Shown here: piece by piece, positions 11,080 to 22,859 of the stretch
How positions within the stretch are numbered: the stretch's first letter is position 1
Layout of the letters: each line of letters opens with the position of its first letter
Assembly: GCA_016808115.1 (NCBI GenBank)
Contig: JAEQBH010000035.1
Span: 2,108,001 to 2,172,000, forward strand
Direction of reading: 5' to 3'
Length of the DNA stretch: 64,000 nucleotides
Origin: Tetrastigma voinierianum
Lineage: Eukaryota; Streptophyta; Magnoliopsida; Vitales; Vitaceae
Notes under the pieces: generated by a model
Databases searched by the model: none
Told to the model about the DNA's origin: nothing
What the model saw: only the letters and a program-made list of their open reading frames with translations
Program-made: the position numbers and the translations under genes

Positions 11080-11930
11080 TTTAAATGAATGCCATGCATC
11101 ACCATACGGGACATTTTCGAGAAAGAACAACTCACAAGATACTCCAATCGTATTTTATTGGCCCACTATCTTCGAGATTATGCAGAGTGGGTGAACAGGC
11201 ATCGGCGTCAAAGGATTGGAAATATCGCCAGCTAGGAATGAAATGCCCCTAAAAGGTATTATGGTGATACAAATTTTTGATAAGTTTGGGGAATAGGATT
11301 TTATGGACCTTTTTCCACCATCATTTGGAAACCTTTACATACCGCTAGCAGGATTATGTCTCCAAATGGTGGAAGCGTGTCTTATCCGAGGAAAACGATG
11401 CTACTGCAGCCAGGAGTTTCTTGCAAAGGAATATTTTGAAAGGTGTTTGGAACCCCCTGTAACTAGTCATTAGTGATGGGGGAACCTATTTTGCAAACAA
11501 AATATTTCAGAAACTCATGAGCAGTGTATGGGGATCAAGCATACGAGCGATGGACATCCCCAAACCAATGGACAAGCAAAGAATTTCCAAAAGGTGGAGA
11601 TCAAAAAGAATACTTGAAAGATCAGAGCTCAAGCAGAAGGATTGGTCTTCCAAACTTGATGATGCACTTCAGGTTTACAGGATCTGCACATACAAAAACC
11701 CCCATTGGAATGTCTCCATACGTAGCTGTTTTTGGCAAAACCATGTCATCTACCTTCAATTAGAATACAAGGCAATGTGGGCCATTGCTAGTTAAACTTT
11801 GATTTGAAGGTCGTAAAGGGAAGAAGACTGCTCCAACCTGTCAATTGGAAGAATCGAGGGAAATTGAAGCTTGCGACAATGCCTTTGGGTTAATATACAA
11901 AGATAAGACAAAGAAATGGCATGATCGTAG
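11080..11930 (+). pseudogene. Athila integrase, internal region 1
   Basis: This is the integrase relic downstream of RNase H. Visible are the HH part of the zinc-binding region (HHTGHF, about 11,100), RNEMPLKGIMVIQIFD (about 11,225-11,275), a DFMGPFP-like catalytic segment (about 11,300), DYVSKWWK-like residues (about 11,355), VISDGGTYF with the second catalytic Asp (about 11,470) and TPIGMSPY (about 11,705-11,730). Frames break between these motifs. It is followed by about 250 bp of pol tail. The paralogue at 24,481-25,340 retains longer open stretches. Confidence 0.75.
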
Positions 11931-12179
11931 AATTTTGAGAAAATGTAGCCTGCACAGGGGAACAAAGTTTTGTCAGTTAACTCTGGGGATCGGTTATTTC
12001 AGAAATTGAAATCCAATTGGAGGGCCAAGGCTACGTGGTGTTGGTACTACATTTGGAGTGCAAAGGGATATCAGGATCAAGTAATGCAGAAGAATTCAAG
12101 GTCACTGACAAAGGTTAAAGCATTATCTCAACAAAGAAGGAGTGAAATTGAAGAACCTTAAATCGTTTCTATGAAAAAG

Positions 12180-12640
12180 AAGAAGTACCACAACAGCAAG
12201 TCCATGCCATGACTCAAAAACTCCGAAAAATAATGAGAGACAACCTATGAGGATTTAAAATTCGAATTTAAATTTTGAAATAATTCTTTTTCTTTAGTTA
12301 CTGATGCAATTAGGTCTAATTTGTTTTCAGATTTATAGATTTATTTTTCTTGAAATCGATTGTAGTTTAATTAGAATTCTTGAATATCATAAAGGATCTT
12401 CCTCGCAAGGTTGTGGGAAGACATGAATAGCAAGGCACCACAGAATAATTCCAAAGAATCCTGCGTGAGGAGTCGCGACATGAGAAAAGGAGTAACCTTC
12501 CTCACTAACCCACTCAGAGGATATATTTGAACTAATTTTAAATCTTTTGTTTAAAATATGCCTGAAAAGATGTCTAAACGGTTAGAGCAACAATAAGAAT
12601 TCACAAAGTTTTTTTTTGAAATCATTGAATTCTAAGGGCT
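12180..12640 (+). other. Non-coding spacer between integrase and palindrome array
   Basis: It is A/T-rich with no coding motif. It is conserved in internal region 2 (about 25,620-25,990), including TTTAAATTTTGAAATAATTC and ATATGCCTGAAAAGATG. One GTCGCGAC already occurs at 12,473. It is probably the start of an untranslated or promoter-like zone. Confidence 0.55.
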
Positions 12641-12970
12641 TAGGGGTCACGATGTATGGGTTATGTCACGACATTAGCTAATGTCCCTGGCAAACATCGA
12701 TGTCGCGCGTACTACTAGGAAATAAACAATCGCTGAGCATCGAGGAGCGGGAAGCCCATGTCGCGACATCACCGCGGATGTCGCCATTACGGAATTAAGC
12801 TCTCGTATTGGAGAAAGAATGTCGCCACATCAAATAATTCAGAAAACCAATTGTCGCGATATCCCGTATGTCGCGACATACAATGCGACATGTGCCAATT
12901 ACTCATTTTCAAAGCCCTAAATTTAATGATATCAACACAAAGAGGCGGAATTTAGGTCGCGATGTGCTTA
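12641..12970 (+). repeat. Internal GTCGCGAC array upstream of ORF3, region 1
   Basis: This has the same palindrome family as the LTR U3. Exact or near-exact octamers occur at 12,760, 12,853 and 12,870, with variants GTCGCGCG, GTCGCCAT and GTCGCCAC. It lies between integrase and the ATG of the 3' ORF (13,140), separated from it by about 170 bp of C-rich leader containing AAACCCTAG. Confidence 0.8.
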
Positions 12971-13139
12971 ATTGAAGCATTAATCACCCACAAACATTGA
13001 TTGAATTGTAACCGTTGGAAACTATCCCATTCAATCTAACCTACATAATCCACATTCCGCCTTGCCTTCCCTCCGAAACTCAAACCTCCGAAAAACCCTA
13101 GCATTCCAAACCTTCTCTGAAAAGCTTTTCTTGTTTCCA

Positions 13140-15070
13140 ATGGTCGAATTCCCACCGGTCCCTAACCCGACGAGATAATGAGGGAACACGAACAATCTAA
13201 GAGGAAGAAACTCGCTGTATGAGAACAATTAGAGGAGATTTTTCGGAAGAACAAGGTGAGAGATGCTGTGCTAGAAAACACCAAGCTCCGGGACTTCTCA
13301 AGAAAGGGCAAAGGTGCGTGGGAAAGAGGAGAGAAGAAGAAGTAGAAGACTTCAGACGCGATGAAGCTTATTCAAGTGGAAGAAGTATTATGCGAATGGG
13401 CGGTTTTGGTTAGCGGTGAGAGGTGAGATTCAAAAACCCCTGCGGACTCCTTTTCTTCTAAGGAGATGATAGAGCAGTAGAGGATGGGAGAGTCTCTCGC
13501 GCACACCAAAAGCAGTGGTATACAGCATCAGTGAGAGAGTTTTATTCCAATATGGTAGGAAGGTTGATGAGCCGTTTTGTTAGGAGGAGTCTCAAGTCTC
13601 ATAATGGCCAAGTACATAAACGCAGGCCTATGGCATGACAATGCACAAGCATGGCTCCAAATTCAAGAAAATTTTGGAAAAACTAACTTTTTAGAAAGAT
13701 TGCCGAGAAGCTCAACATGGAAGCGGTGCAAGTAGGACTAAGGAGAAGGAAAGCCAAGAACTCGAATAAAGGGAAGCCTCACCAGGAAGCCGAAGGTATG
13801 GTTTTACTTCCTCAAGGCCTGCTTTATTCCAACAAACATTTATACGTGAGAGAACAAGAAGCTATAATTGGGCCGTATGCCACACTTCAAGGGGTACAAG
13901 ATCAATATAAAGGAGTTATCATAGAGAACCTCTACTCAAGGAGAGGTATCATGAAGGGAACAAAAGAGGTTCGTTTCCTCACCCAAAGAACAATCACGCC
14001 TCTATGCTTGGAAGGTCGGAGGAAAGGGAATTGGGAGTCATAAGAGGAAGTCCCTGCAGCTTCACCACTCCTGGCGATGTGAGTTACAGGCCAAGAAACC
14101 AGAGGAAAAGGGGTGGGAGGTTGGTAGAGAACGCAGGTGAAGCCCAAGCCGAAGGACTGCAAAAGGAGACCCAGAGGGCCACCGATCGTGGGGCAAAGAG
14201 CACCTAGTGCAATCCTCACCCGACAATGATTACATGTTTGCCAATGAAGCGGCAAGAGGAAGGCCCTAGACTTCCATCCTCACGGGGTCTCTCCCGTAAG
14301 AAAACGTAAATTTTACCAAGGGAAAGCTCCGAGGAGCACCGTAGAACAACTTGATATCGGAGACTCTAAATGCCATGCGTAAGAGGAAGTCAGAAGAAAG
14401 AGAGAAGGAATGGAACTTAAAATGTGAATTCGTGAGAAGCCATGTATGAAAAAGAACTCGAAAAGAAGAGACTAACAAAGGAAGAAGAGCTAATGTAAAA
14501 GAAAGGGAGCATGAGGTGGAGATACAAAGAAGAGAACAATTGGAGTTAAGAACCGAACAAGATAGAGGAACGGTGATGGGAAAAATGTGTTTGGCAAAGC
14601 AAGGTATAGCAGTCTGCAAGAAAGAAATGAAGGAAAGAGACCATGATCTGTTATTGAAACTCAAATTAAGTCATGAAGCTTTCTATAACAAGCAGTTTGA
14701 TCGTGATTCTCAACTCCTAGCATTGTTAGAGAAAAGAGACAAAGAGCATGACACCAAATTTGGGGAGCAAATCAAGGGTTTCAAGTTACTATTCAAATCT
14801 CAACAGAGGGAGATGGAAAAATCGAACGTATAGAGACACAAAAGCAATGGGTGCATCAACCCGCAAAGTGTATGAATGGCTGAAAATTTAGATTTGATCA
14901 ACAACAACCTTTCTAAATTCTTGGAAGTTATGACTGAAATGGAGAATACAATAAATGGCTTGGGGAAGAGGCAGGATGTGCTGAACAAGAAAGTTGATCT
15001 CTCTAATGAGATCATTAATACAAACGTGACAGAGGGAAACCAAGAAGAGAAAAGGAAAGAAGGGAAATGA
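13140..15070 (+). pseudogene. Extra 3' ORF (ORF3) of the Athila unit, region 1
   Basis: This is a gene-sized relic downstream of integrase. ATG at 13,140 opens MVEFPPVPNP. A basic, glutamate-rich stretch follows, then a domain with WKKYYAN-like (about 13,370), RGWESLAHTK (about 13,473-13,505) and VREFYSN-like (about 13,530) motifs. These resemble the putative plant transposon protein domain (RGWE..., VREFY), by motif memory only. The C-terminal part, 14,516-15,070, is strongly predicted by eye to be coiled coil (EIQRREQLELRTEQDRG, later MAENLDLINNNLSKFLEVM). No clear membrane segment suggests a classical env-like protein. Internal stops are present. It has its own C-rich leader and upstream palindrome array, as if separately transcribed. 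Confidence 0.6.
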
Positions 15071-16060
15071 AATTCCCTTCATTCCCAAATTTCATTTGAA
15101 CACTCAGACTCCGATCCCGACATTTTTTGCCACCTCTTCCAAAAAGAAAATGTGACCTTCTCGCTCTAACTCCTTAACATCCTTTATCCATTACCGTATA
15201 CAAATAAATTTGCAAATGAATCAGAAATAAAATGAGAAATTTAAATTGAATTGTTGTGTGCTATTTTGCATTTGATTGTTCAATATTATGTTGTTTTGTG
15301 GTTGCATGATTAGGAGATCAAAGTAGGAATTAGTTCCAAAATAAAATAAAAAAAAAAATCTGCTGAGAGGTCATTAGCCTTAATCAATGAAGTGCGAGAG
15401 TAGGGAGTAAGCCGAAATGAGGAAAATTGCGTAATAAGGTACCGTATATAGTTTAATTGAAACACAAGGTGCAAAATTATTTATATTTGTCTGATAAGTC
15501 TGTAATAGAGGAAGGTAATAATACCGTAATAACAAAACATATTTTTTGAAGCCTGCGGGTATGAACAAGAAGTCAAGGAACCTGTTGAATATCGATTAAC
15601 TTAACCACTCAACAATAAACCGAGTCAAGATAATTCTTATACGGTTACATCCGTCAACCGCATTCTGTAATTTGTTGGGATTATTGATCGAGGCTAAAAT
15701 CCTAGGTGATACAAATGACAAGAAACGGCGCAGTTTACTGGATAGCTCGAGCCATTCTTAGCCATCCTTATTAATATGCTGATGCATATACCTTAGTTCC
15801 ATGAATTGAGCTAAACTGACTGATTTTTCAAAAATAAGCCAATGGAAACCCCAACCCATCCAGAAAATTCAATCCTTCAGTAAAGAACCAATGATTACCC
15901 AGAAATTCAAGAAGGAAGAAGGAAATGAAGTTTGGGGAATCATATGTTTTTGAGGAACTCCAAAAGGGAATGAAAAGAAAAAGAGCAAAATGCAATGTAA
16001 AAAGAAGGCTTCTAGGGATAAGTTTTATCTTGTGGCCTAACTCTCTTGAACAATTAAGTT

Positions 16061-16082
16061 CTTAGGTGTTTCAACACCTAAG
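16061..16082 (+). other. Perfect 10-bp stem hairpin near the 3' end of region 1
   Basis: Arms CTTAGGTGTT and AACACCTAAG flank a 2-base loop. Related but imperfect copies lie at about 29,158-29,180 and 36,111-36,133, in the same position about 740-770 bp before the next LTR. Confidence 0.75.
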
Positions 16083-16818
16083 ACTTACCATCTCGTATGG
16101 GGAGCTAATAACCCAAAGTTCGGCTAAGGGTGTTAGAAAGCCTAAAAAAGTTAAAACATAGCACTATCCCCGAATGGCAAAGAAACTAAGAGAATTCCCC
16201 AGTTGAAATTAAGGCTGGAAATGGTGGGGCATAATGGGCTCGAATTGAAGAAATCAAAGAGACGTCCCAAACATGAATTTTGTGGGAGTTTATTAGAGAA
16301 ACCATAGTAGTGAACAGAAGAGGTGAGGAAACAGTTCAGGTAATCTTAACTCAAAAATTCCTTTCATCCCACCCATTACCCAAGCTCTAACAATATAAGC
16401 CTAAAAGACTTGATTGATCTCAAGGTCAAATCACCTTACATTAGTGGAGATCATATGAAAAACAAGCCTATGGAATTTGGAAGAATGGAAACAATCAAAA
16501 TTGTGAAGAACTTTAGGGAGTTAAATGACCTCAAGATGAAAATGAGAAAGGGAAACAATTCATTATTCAACAGATCCAATGAATACATTGCTTTGTAAAA
16601 CAATTTCAACATGTTAGTTTTCAGACGCCAAAGAGTGGTAATCAACTCAATCGACTTGAAGCTAGATGTATAAAATTTTGCATACCTTGAATTGGGTAAT
16701 TAAATTGAATGCCACCGCAGAACAAATCGTGGCAGAAAAATGTCCTTAAAATTTTTTCTTTTTATTTTCGCTTGATAATAAATAATTCTTTCTTTCTTTC
16801 GCTTGAGACAAGCAAACA

Positions 16819-16833
16819 TTAAGTTTGGGGAGC
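16819..16833 (+). other. Polypurine tract before LTR 2
   Basis: ATTAAGTTTGGGGAG abuts the LTR start. Equivalent tracts precede LTR 3 (29,911-29,926, AAGTTGGGGAG) and LTR 4 (36,842-36,854, AAGTTTAGGAG). It would prime plus-strand synthesis. Confidence 0.7.
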
Positions 16834-19800
16834 TGAGCTTAAAAGTCATCTATTTTTAGTCCATTTTTCCTTAATTTTCATATCAAAAGATAATTTTTTA
16901 AAGAAATATGAAGAAACTCACCCATTTGTTATTAGTGTAGAATGGAAGAAAGAAGAAAAATTAAAGAAAATGCTGAAATAAGTGGAATTAAATGTGCAAA
17001 TAACCGGGCAGAAAGTGTAAATGAAAAGAAAGGGTCGATTCAATCGACTCAGCTTTTGGGTTTACACAAATTCAACACTATGAGGTCGACATGGAAGACA
17101 AGTTATAGAAGTCGCGACATGAAACTGCTCATGAGAAAGACTGTAAAGAAATGAGTTGATGTCGCGACGTGAGATCGAAGTCGTGACATCAAGAACCACA
17201 GTTCAAAGCTACAGAGTCAAGGAATCGGTCGCACAAGTTATCAAGTCATGGCCATCGGGAACAAACAAATAGACTCGCGGGATGCAAGAAGATGTCGCTG
17301 ACAAGACATCATGCGTCGCGACATCATGAGAAAACAAATAAACCTTCAGATCTCTTAGTTGATGTCACGACAAGATTTAGGTCACGACATCCAAGACGTT
17401 AAAACTGGAAGATGAAGCCGATGTCACACGTGAGATCAAGTCGCGACATCGCAAGGGAGCAAGAATTTGGGTAAAGGGCGTGACTAGATGTCGCGACAAG
17501 AGATTGATGTCGCAACACCAAAAGCAACCAGTTGAAAGCTCCAGAGAACTAAGTTTAGGTCGCGACAAGAGATCGATGTCGCGACATCAGGAACCATCAG
17601 ATGAAAGCCGAGCGCGGAAATGAACTCGCCACGGCTAAAGAGGCCGTCACTGCATATCAAAGCTACCATGGCGACCGTAAAGCCGGCGCCGATGTCGCGA
17701 CATGAGATCAAGTCGGCATAAGACTCCGCCATTTGAACAATGTTGAAGTTTCATAAAGTAAGGTCGCGACAAGATATCGGTATGTCCTGACATTAGAAAC
17801 GACTGCACTTCAAAACCGCAGAGCATTACGTAGATGTCGCGACAAGATACGCCGCGATAATATGCGCGCCACTGCATGGTTTCGCGCTTCAAGATGATGA
17901 TGTCGCTGACAAGAGATTGATGTCGCGACATCTCAAGACGCTTTAAAGACCGCAGATGATCGTGAGATGAGGTCGCGATTAAAGATATCAGTCGCGACAA
18001 CATGAGCGACCAAATAAGCCATAGCCCTCTAAGATGATGTCGCGATAAGAGATTGATGTCGCTGATGATCCGTCATCGCTTGAAAGATCCAGAGAACTGA
18101 GCTGAGGTCGCGACAAGATATCGACGCCGCGACGCCGTGAAAGAAATTAAATGAAACCCGTGAAGACGTGAGAAGATGTCGCGACAAGATGCTGGATGTC
18201 GCGACATCATGAATGACCAAATCAAGGTTACATGTGAGTAAGTCATGTCGCGACGCGGAGATTGAAGTCGCTGACATGGACGATGTCACGACAAGGAAAC
18301 CGGGTCGCTGACTCTGAATCGCTGACTTGCGCCCGATACTCCAAAACCCACAAAGCAGGTTACACTTGGGATTAAAAATTCAACCGATAACCCTGAGAAT
18401 ACTAAATTATCCAAATTTCATTAAAGCAAATACTAGCGCTACGCACGAGAAGTCCTGATAAAATAAGGCTCATTTTTTTTAGTTTTCTTTTCTTTTCTTT
18501 TCTTTTCTTTTTCTTCGTGTTGATAATTAGAGATTAGATTAGATTGTTCGTTCTATTTTTATTTTATTTTCTGAAATGGGATGTAATCGCCATGAAGAAG
18601 CCGAATATTATAATTCAATTCTTTCAAATTAATACCTGAAAGTCAAGTTCGCATAAATTCGGAATCAAGCTTTATCCAGCCAGAATGATTCTTACACGAG
18701 GAATGCCGGGCGTGTAATTCAAGACTTAAAACCCAACTTCCATTATATGAATGCTAAGGTCGACTTATCTTTCCCATCGTTATTTCCAAAGAAATTGCGA
18801 CTCTCAGCCTTATGAATTTATTTTCGCCATGGGTTTAAGTTTTGACCAATATCAGCCATGCATCTGCCTAAGATTTGTTTCATTACCTCGATTTCAAGGA
18901 GGTCCTTCAGTGACACTGTAGATGACATTCCTCTGGATATGAACATCTCTTAAAAGGTATATTAACCTCACATATGATCTATCATGCTTTGTGAGTTTAC
19001 TCGATATCCTTCTCGCTTGAAATCAAGTTCAGTCGAACGAATTATCCAATTAAACAAACAAAGAGTGCCACACCTCAATCTGGATAGTGAGGCGCCAATC
19101 CAGTGTTAGGCTGAGATCTAATCAAAGGAGAGGTGATCTATTCTGGTGAGGGCCGAGTAACTTGAAGTTGTATATCCTTACTTGTAGATAACTTGGGAAA
19201 TTTGGAGTTTACAGTCCATAAATGGTATGAAGTATTGCAAAGAAAAATACTCGAATTAGAATGTCACACATTAAAGTAGTTATCTAATTCCTGTATTCGA
19301 GAGAATCGGTCGAATTAAACGATGAAATGTAGAGTGTGGAGAAATCAGCGGAACTATTAGCATACAGATGATTGGCGAAATTCCGCAGAAAATTTTACAA
19401 GTTGTGACGAGGAATTGATTCTTCCTGATAGTATTGATCTTAATGTGTTCTCTAACGATTATTATTCAATTTCTATTCATTTCCCTAATATTACATATTC
19501 TTTATTCTTTCCATTCAAGTAGATTGTTCATTCAGTTATCTCCCTATTTTCATTTAATTTTCCAGCACCTTAATGTTGGATCTTACTATCATTTAGTGTT
19601 CCAAATAGTATGGAAATTGAGTAGTCGGGATTAGTTGATTTAAAATTCTTGAGATCCACAGTAGGATCGATATACGAGACTTAAATCCATTTTATTACTT
19701 GTCGACACATTGCACTTGCGAGAATAGCGGTCAAACGAACTTTGAAAATGACTTACTCTAGGAGATTTTGGTTTTACATAAAGTATAATTTAAACTAAGA

Positions 19801-20053
19801 TTTATGGCAAGGTTACTTGGGGATTAATTAATAGTCCTTGGGTAGCAGTGTTGTAAATTTTGTATGTGCGTTTACGGTCTCGACAAGTTTTATAGCGAGT
19901 TGCACAGGATTAGGCTTGATAGTCCTTGGTAATGCGTCGTGAATTTGTATGTGTTCTTTGAATTACGTCAACAAGTTTTTATGGCGTAGTTAGGGATTAG
20001 ACAATAGTCCTTGGTAATAACGTCGTAAATTTGTGCGTGTTCTTGGTCTGTCA
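16834..20053 (+). repeat. Athila LTR 2 (shared by units 1 and 2)
   Basis: It starts TGAGCTTAAAAGTC (the first TGA of the family start is lost) and ends GGTCTGTCA. It has the same layout and length (3.2 kb) as LTR 1. It is preceded by a purine tract and followed by a PBS, so it serves as 3' LTR of unit 1 and 5' LTR of unit 2. Confidence 0.85.
17112..18260 (+). repeat. GTCGCGAC palindrome array in LTR 2 U3
   Basis: About 16 exact octamers. The pair 17,490/17,509 (second site GTCGCAAC) and the pair 17,559/17,578 show the same 19-bp pair spacing and 69-bp period as LTR 1. Some sites carry an inserted CT (GTCGCTGAC). Confidence 0.9.
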
Positions 20054-20063
20054 ACAAGTTTTA

Positions 20064-20081
20064 TGGCGCTGTTGCCGGGGA
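20064..20081 (+). other. Primer binding site of unit 2 (tRNA-Asp type)
   Basis: TGGCGCTGTTGCCGGGGA differs at one base from the Athila-type PBS complementary to the 3' end of tRNA-Asp. It lies 10 bp after the LTR end. Three decayed PBS-like units precede it (about 19,795, 19,888, 19,968). Confidence 0.85.
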
Positions 20082-20329
20082 TCGAAAGAATTTTATAAAT
20101 CAATATTCAGATGAAAGAAGGATGTACTAATTTTGACATTTAAAGAAAAAAAAGAACAAAAATAGATTTTCAAGCAGTGGTTCAGTTTGGCCACTAACCT
20201 TTAACGAAACACATTGCATATTTTTGTTGATTTGACTAATCCTATTAATGGGAGTGTGTTTTGCTTTCAGAAAAACTTTGATGCATAGGAAACGAGAACG
20301 TCGATTACCGGTGACCGCGAAGCCAGAGA

Positions 20330-21960
20330 GGGCGCTCGGAAGCTTGAGAAAGACCGAGAAGGCGAAAAACTCAACCATGGAAGAAAGAGAGCGGGATCCC
20401 GGGTTGAAATACATGTAGAGGAAGCTAGAAGTCCTCCGATCCAGCGACCGCGATGGGATTTACGGGGCCAATTATACGGGAAAAGAATACTGGCCGTCGA
20501 ATGACTGCGGTTGATCTTAATAATTTTGAATTAGGCAAGCGCGATTACAATGGTCAACCCAGCATCGGTTCTTGGTCATCCCGCGAAAGATCAAACGAGC
20601 ACACAGGAAGATTCCTCGGGATGGCTATCTTATTAAATTTGAATGGGGTGAGACGAAAGTCATAAAAGCGCATCTATTCCCATTCTCCACTAAGAGATGT
20701 GAGTCACGTGGTATGAATCATTACCATATGGCTCTGTTGATACTTAGGAGGGTTAGTTGAGGGCTACTTAGGCGAGATTCTCCCAGGCCACTAACCACGC
20801 GGAAAGAAGGAGAAATCATTGTGTTCAATGAAGATGAAAACACAATATGTAACTAGGAAAGATTGACAGTTCTTTGAGAAGATGTCGATGCATGGGATAG
20901 ATACGAGGGCTCGGATGGACATTGTATATCATGCCATGAATGATATATCAGGGGATCGTGATGCTTCATGTTGTGGAACATTTAAGCGAAGAAAAGTCTT
21001 TGAGGAAGCCCGAAAGAGTTGATTGAAGATCGGCGAATGTAACATGAAAACTCCTTCGAGCTTTGAGAAGCAACCAGAGGAAGGGGATCATGGAGGCTGA
21101 CGAGATAGCTGACCCATGGAGGCGGCCCGGATGCCATTATGCCGCCAGGTTAGACAAGCGAAAGAAAAGACACACACTTTGCTTTCATGGAAATAGAAGA
21201 CGAATTGTGAAAGGGAGTTAATGAAGGAAGTGCGAGGTTAGGCGAGAACTTTATGATCTTTGCGGAGTTAATTATTTGGGCAGGCGAGAACACCATTTCC
21301 GGTAATCCCAACCTTCGGCACATTATGCTTGACCTTCAAGGAACCATGAGAACTTCTCGTATGGTGGAGGGGCTACTCAGGCCCGAGGCGGGGCAGAGCC
21401 ACCAGCGGGGTATCGCGGCCACGAGTTCAGCGACGGCGGCCCGTGAAATGAGCACGGCTTGAATATCGGGGTCGGAGGGCCCGTCTTTTGAGAGCAGAGA
21501 TCTTTGCGTTTATGGGGGATAATAAAAGAGCGAACCTCATGAACAAAAGTTTGGAGAATTGGAAACATTGCTACCCAATTCTCGACTTTTCGGAACACTA
21601 CCAATGCACATCTGAAGAACACGGAGACCTGAGTAGAATGGTGGCCACACAACCTGTAACCCGGAGGAAAGATCTTATTTCCCAGTGACACGGAAGAACC
21701 CAGGCGCATGGGTATGCGGCTTAGGAGTGGGAAGAGTTAGAAGAGAGGAAAGAAAAGATAGCGACAACAAAGAGAAGTAGCAAGACCGAGAAAGGGGAGG
21801 AGACTTTGGAGAATGACAAAGAAGGAGTAGAAAGAAGAACTTCCAAGAGACGAGCACAGGTCCCATTTCCGCAATTTGCCCCGAAATCAAGATGGAGGAG
21901 CGGAGTTTGCAAGAGTTCTTGAAAACTTTCCGAGAAGGTAAAATCGGTATGCCTTTCTTG
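20330..21960 (+). pseudogene. Athila gag, internal region 2
   Basis: This is the gag relic of unit 2, better preserved near its start. From 20,453 the + frame reads GFTGPIIREKN and then VDLNNFELGKRDYNGQPS. In another frame NEHTGRFLGMAILLNLNGV and KVIKAHLFPFS follow (20,590-20,690), the core of Athila gag. Later pieces are WMDIVYHAMNDIS (about 20,915), MRTSRMVEGLL (21,346-21,380) and GDNKRANLMNKSLE (about 21,518). The last 250 bp encode a glutamate/lysine-rich linker. Frameshifts are numerous. The capsid block is also present in unit 3. Confidence 0.76.
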
Positions 21961-22632
21961 AAGTGGTGACTCGGATGCCACTTTTATGCAAAATTTTGAA
22001 GGACATCTTGACGAAAAAAGAAAAAATAGTAGAAGAAGGAATAGTGGAATCTACGCTTGCCGCTTGCCCACGGTCACGATGTCAGGAAAGAACTACCGAT
22101 AGATGAAGGACCGAAGTTTCCACGATTCCTTGTATTGTTGGAGGAATGGAGATTCCATGAAGCTCTCTGTGACTCGGGGGCTAGTATCAATCGATGCCTC
22201 TTTGCATTTGCCCGAGAAATTAAGTTTGGGGCTTATTCCTATTTGTTACTCTTGAATAGCGAGACGGTCGATGGTGAAACTTACAGAGAAGTCGTGAAGA
22301 TGTATTTAGTCCACTTTGTTGGGAAGTTTGTATTCCAGTGGAGCTTCATCATTACGGACATGGAAGAAGATTCACAAGTACCCCTACTATTAGGAAGACC
22401 ATTCCTAGCTACTGGAGCAGCCTTGATTGACATGCAAAAAGGAGTTCTTATCTTAAGGGTTGGAGAAGAAACTGCTGTGTTCAATTTGATCAAAAGTATG
22501 CAAAATATAGATAGGGACAAGGAAGGTTACAATGTAGCTGATTTTGTTTCTACTTCCAACCCTGATGTTAACAATGATTGTAACACTCCAGTTATTATCA
22601 ATGAAAAAGAGATGAATTCCCGATTATCTTGA
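21961..22632 (+). pseudogene. Athila retropepsin, internal region 2 (best preserved domain)
   Basis: An open frame of 191 residues (22,057-22,632) covers the aspartic protease domain. The catalytic signature LCDSGASIN is at residues 37-45, followed by GKFVFQW, the flap and hydrophobic region, DMEEDSQVPLLLGRPFLATG (about residues 101-120) and GVLILRVGEETAVFNL. The domain cleaves the gag-pol polyprotein. Upstream 21,961-22,056 holds YAKFLKDI-like sequence joined to gag. It ends at a TGA where related elements continue toward RT, so the polyprotein is broken even here. This is the longest recognisable intact protein domain in the window. Confidence 0.82.
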
Positions 22633-22859
22633 AGATTATGTCTATTACAGATTTCCATCGGCGATTTTCATTACATAGAAAGCGTATTGTTGGCGTAAAT
22701 AAAAGCGAAAAGATAATGGGAAAATAGTGAAAAAGAAACTCATCGAAGACCGGTCTGAAGGGCTAGTTTTGGAAAGGTTGCCCTGTAATTTAAAGTATGC
22801 CTACTTAGAATCACCAAGAAAAATCCGGTGATCATTTCGACCCGGTTCGGTGATCTTTG

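Larger units (their letters stand above)
15071..16833 (+). other. 3' untranslated zone of internal region 1
   Basis: No coding motif is seen. Several blocks are conserved in all three internal regions: one around 15,770-15,830 with ATGCATATACCTTAGTTCCA, the hairpin at 16,061, a block ending near 16,600, and the tract before the LTR. The uniform conservation fits a 3' UTR with packaging or transfer roles (inference). Confidence 0.6.
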
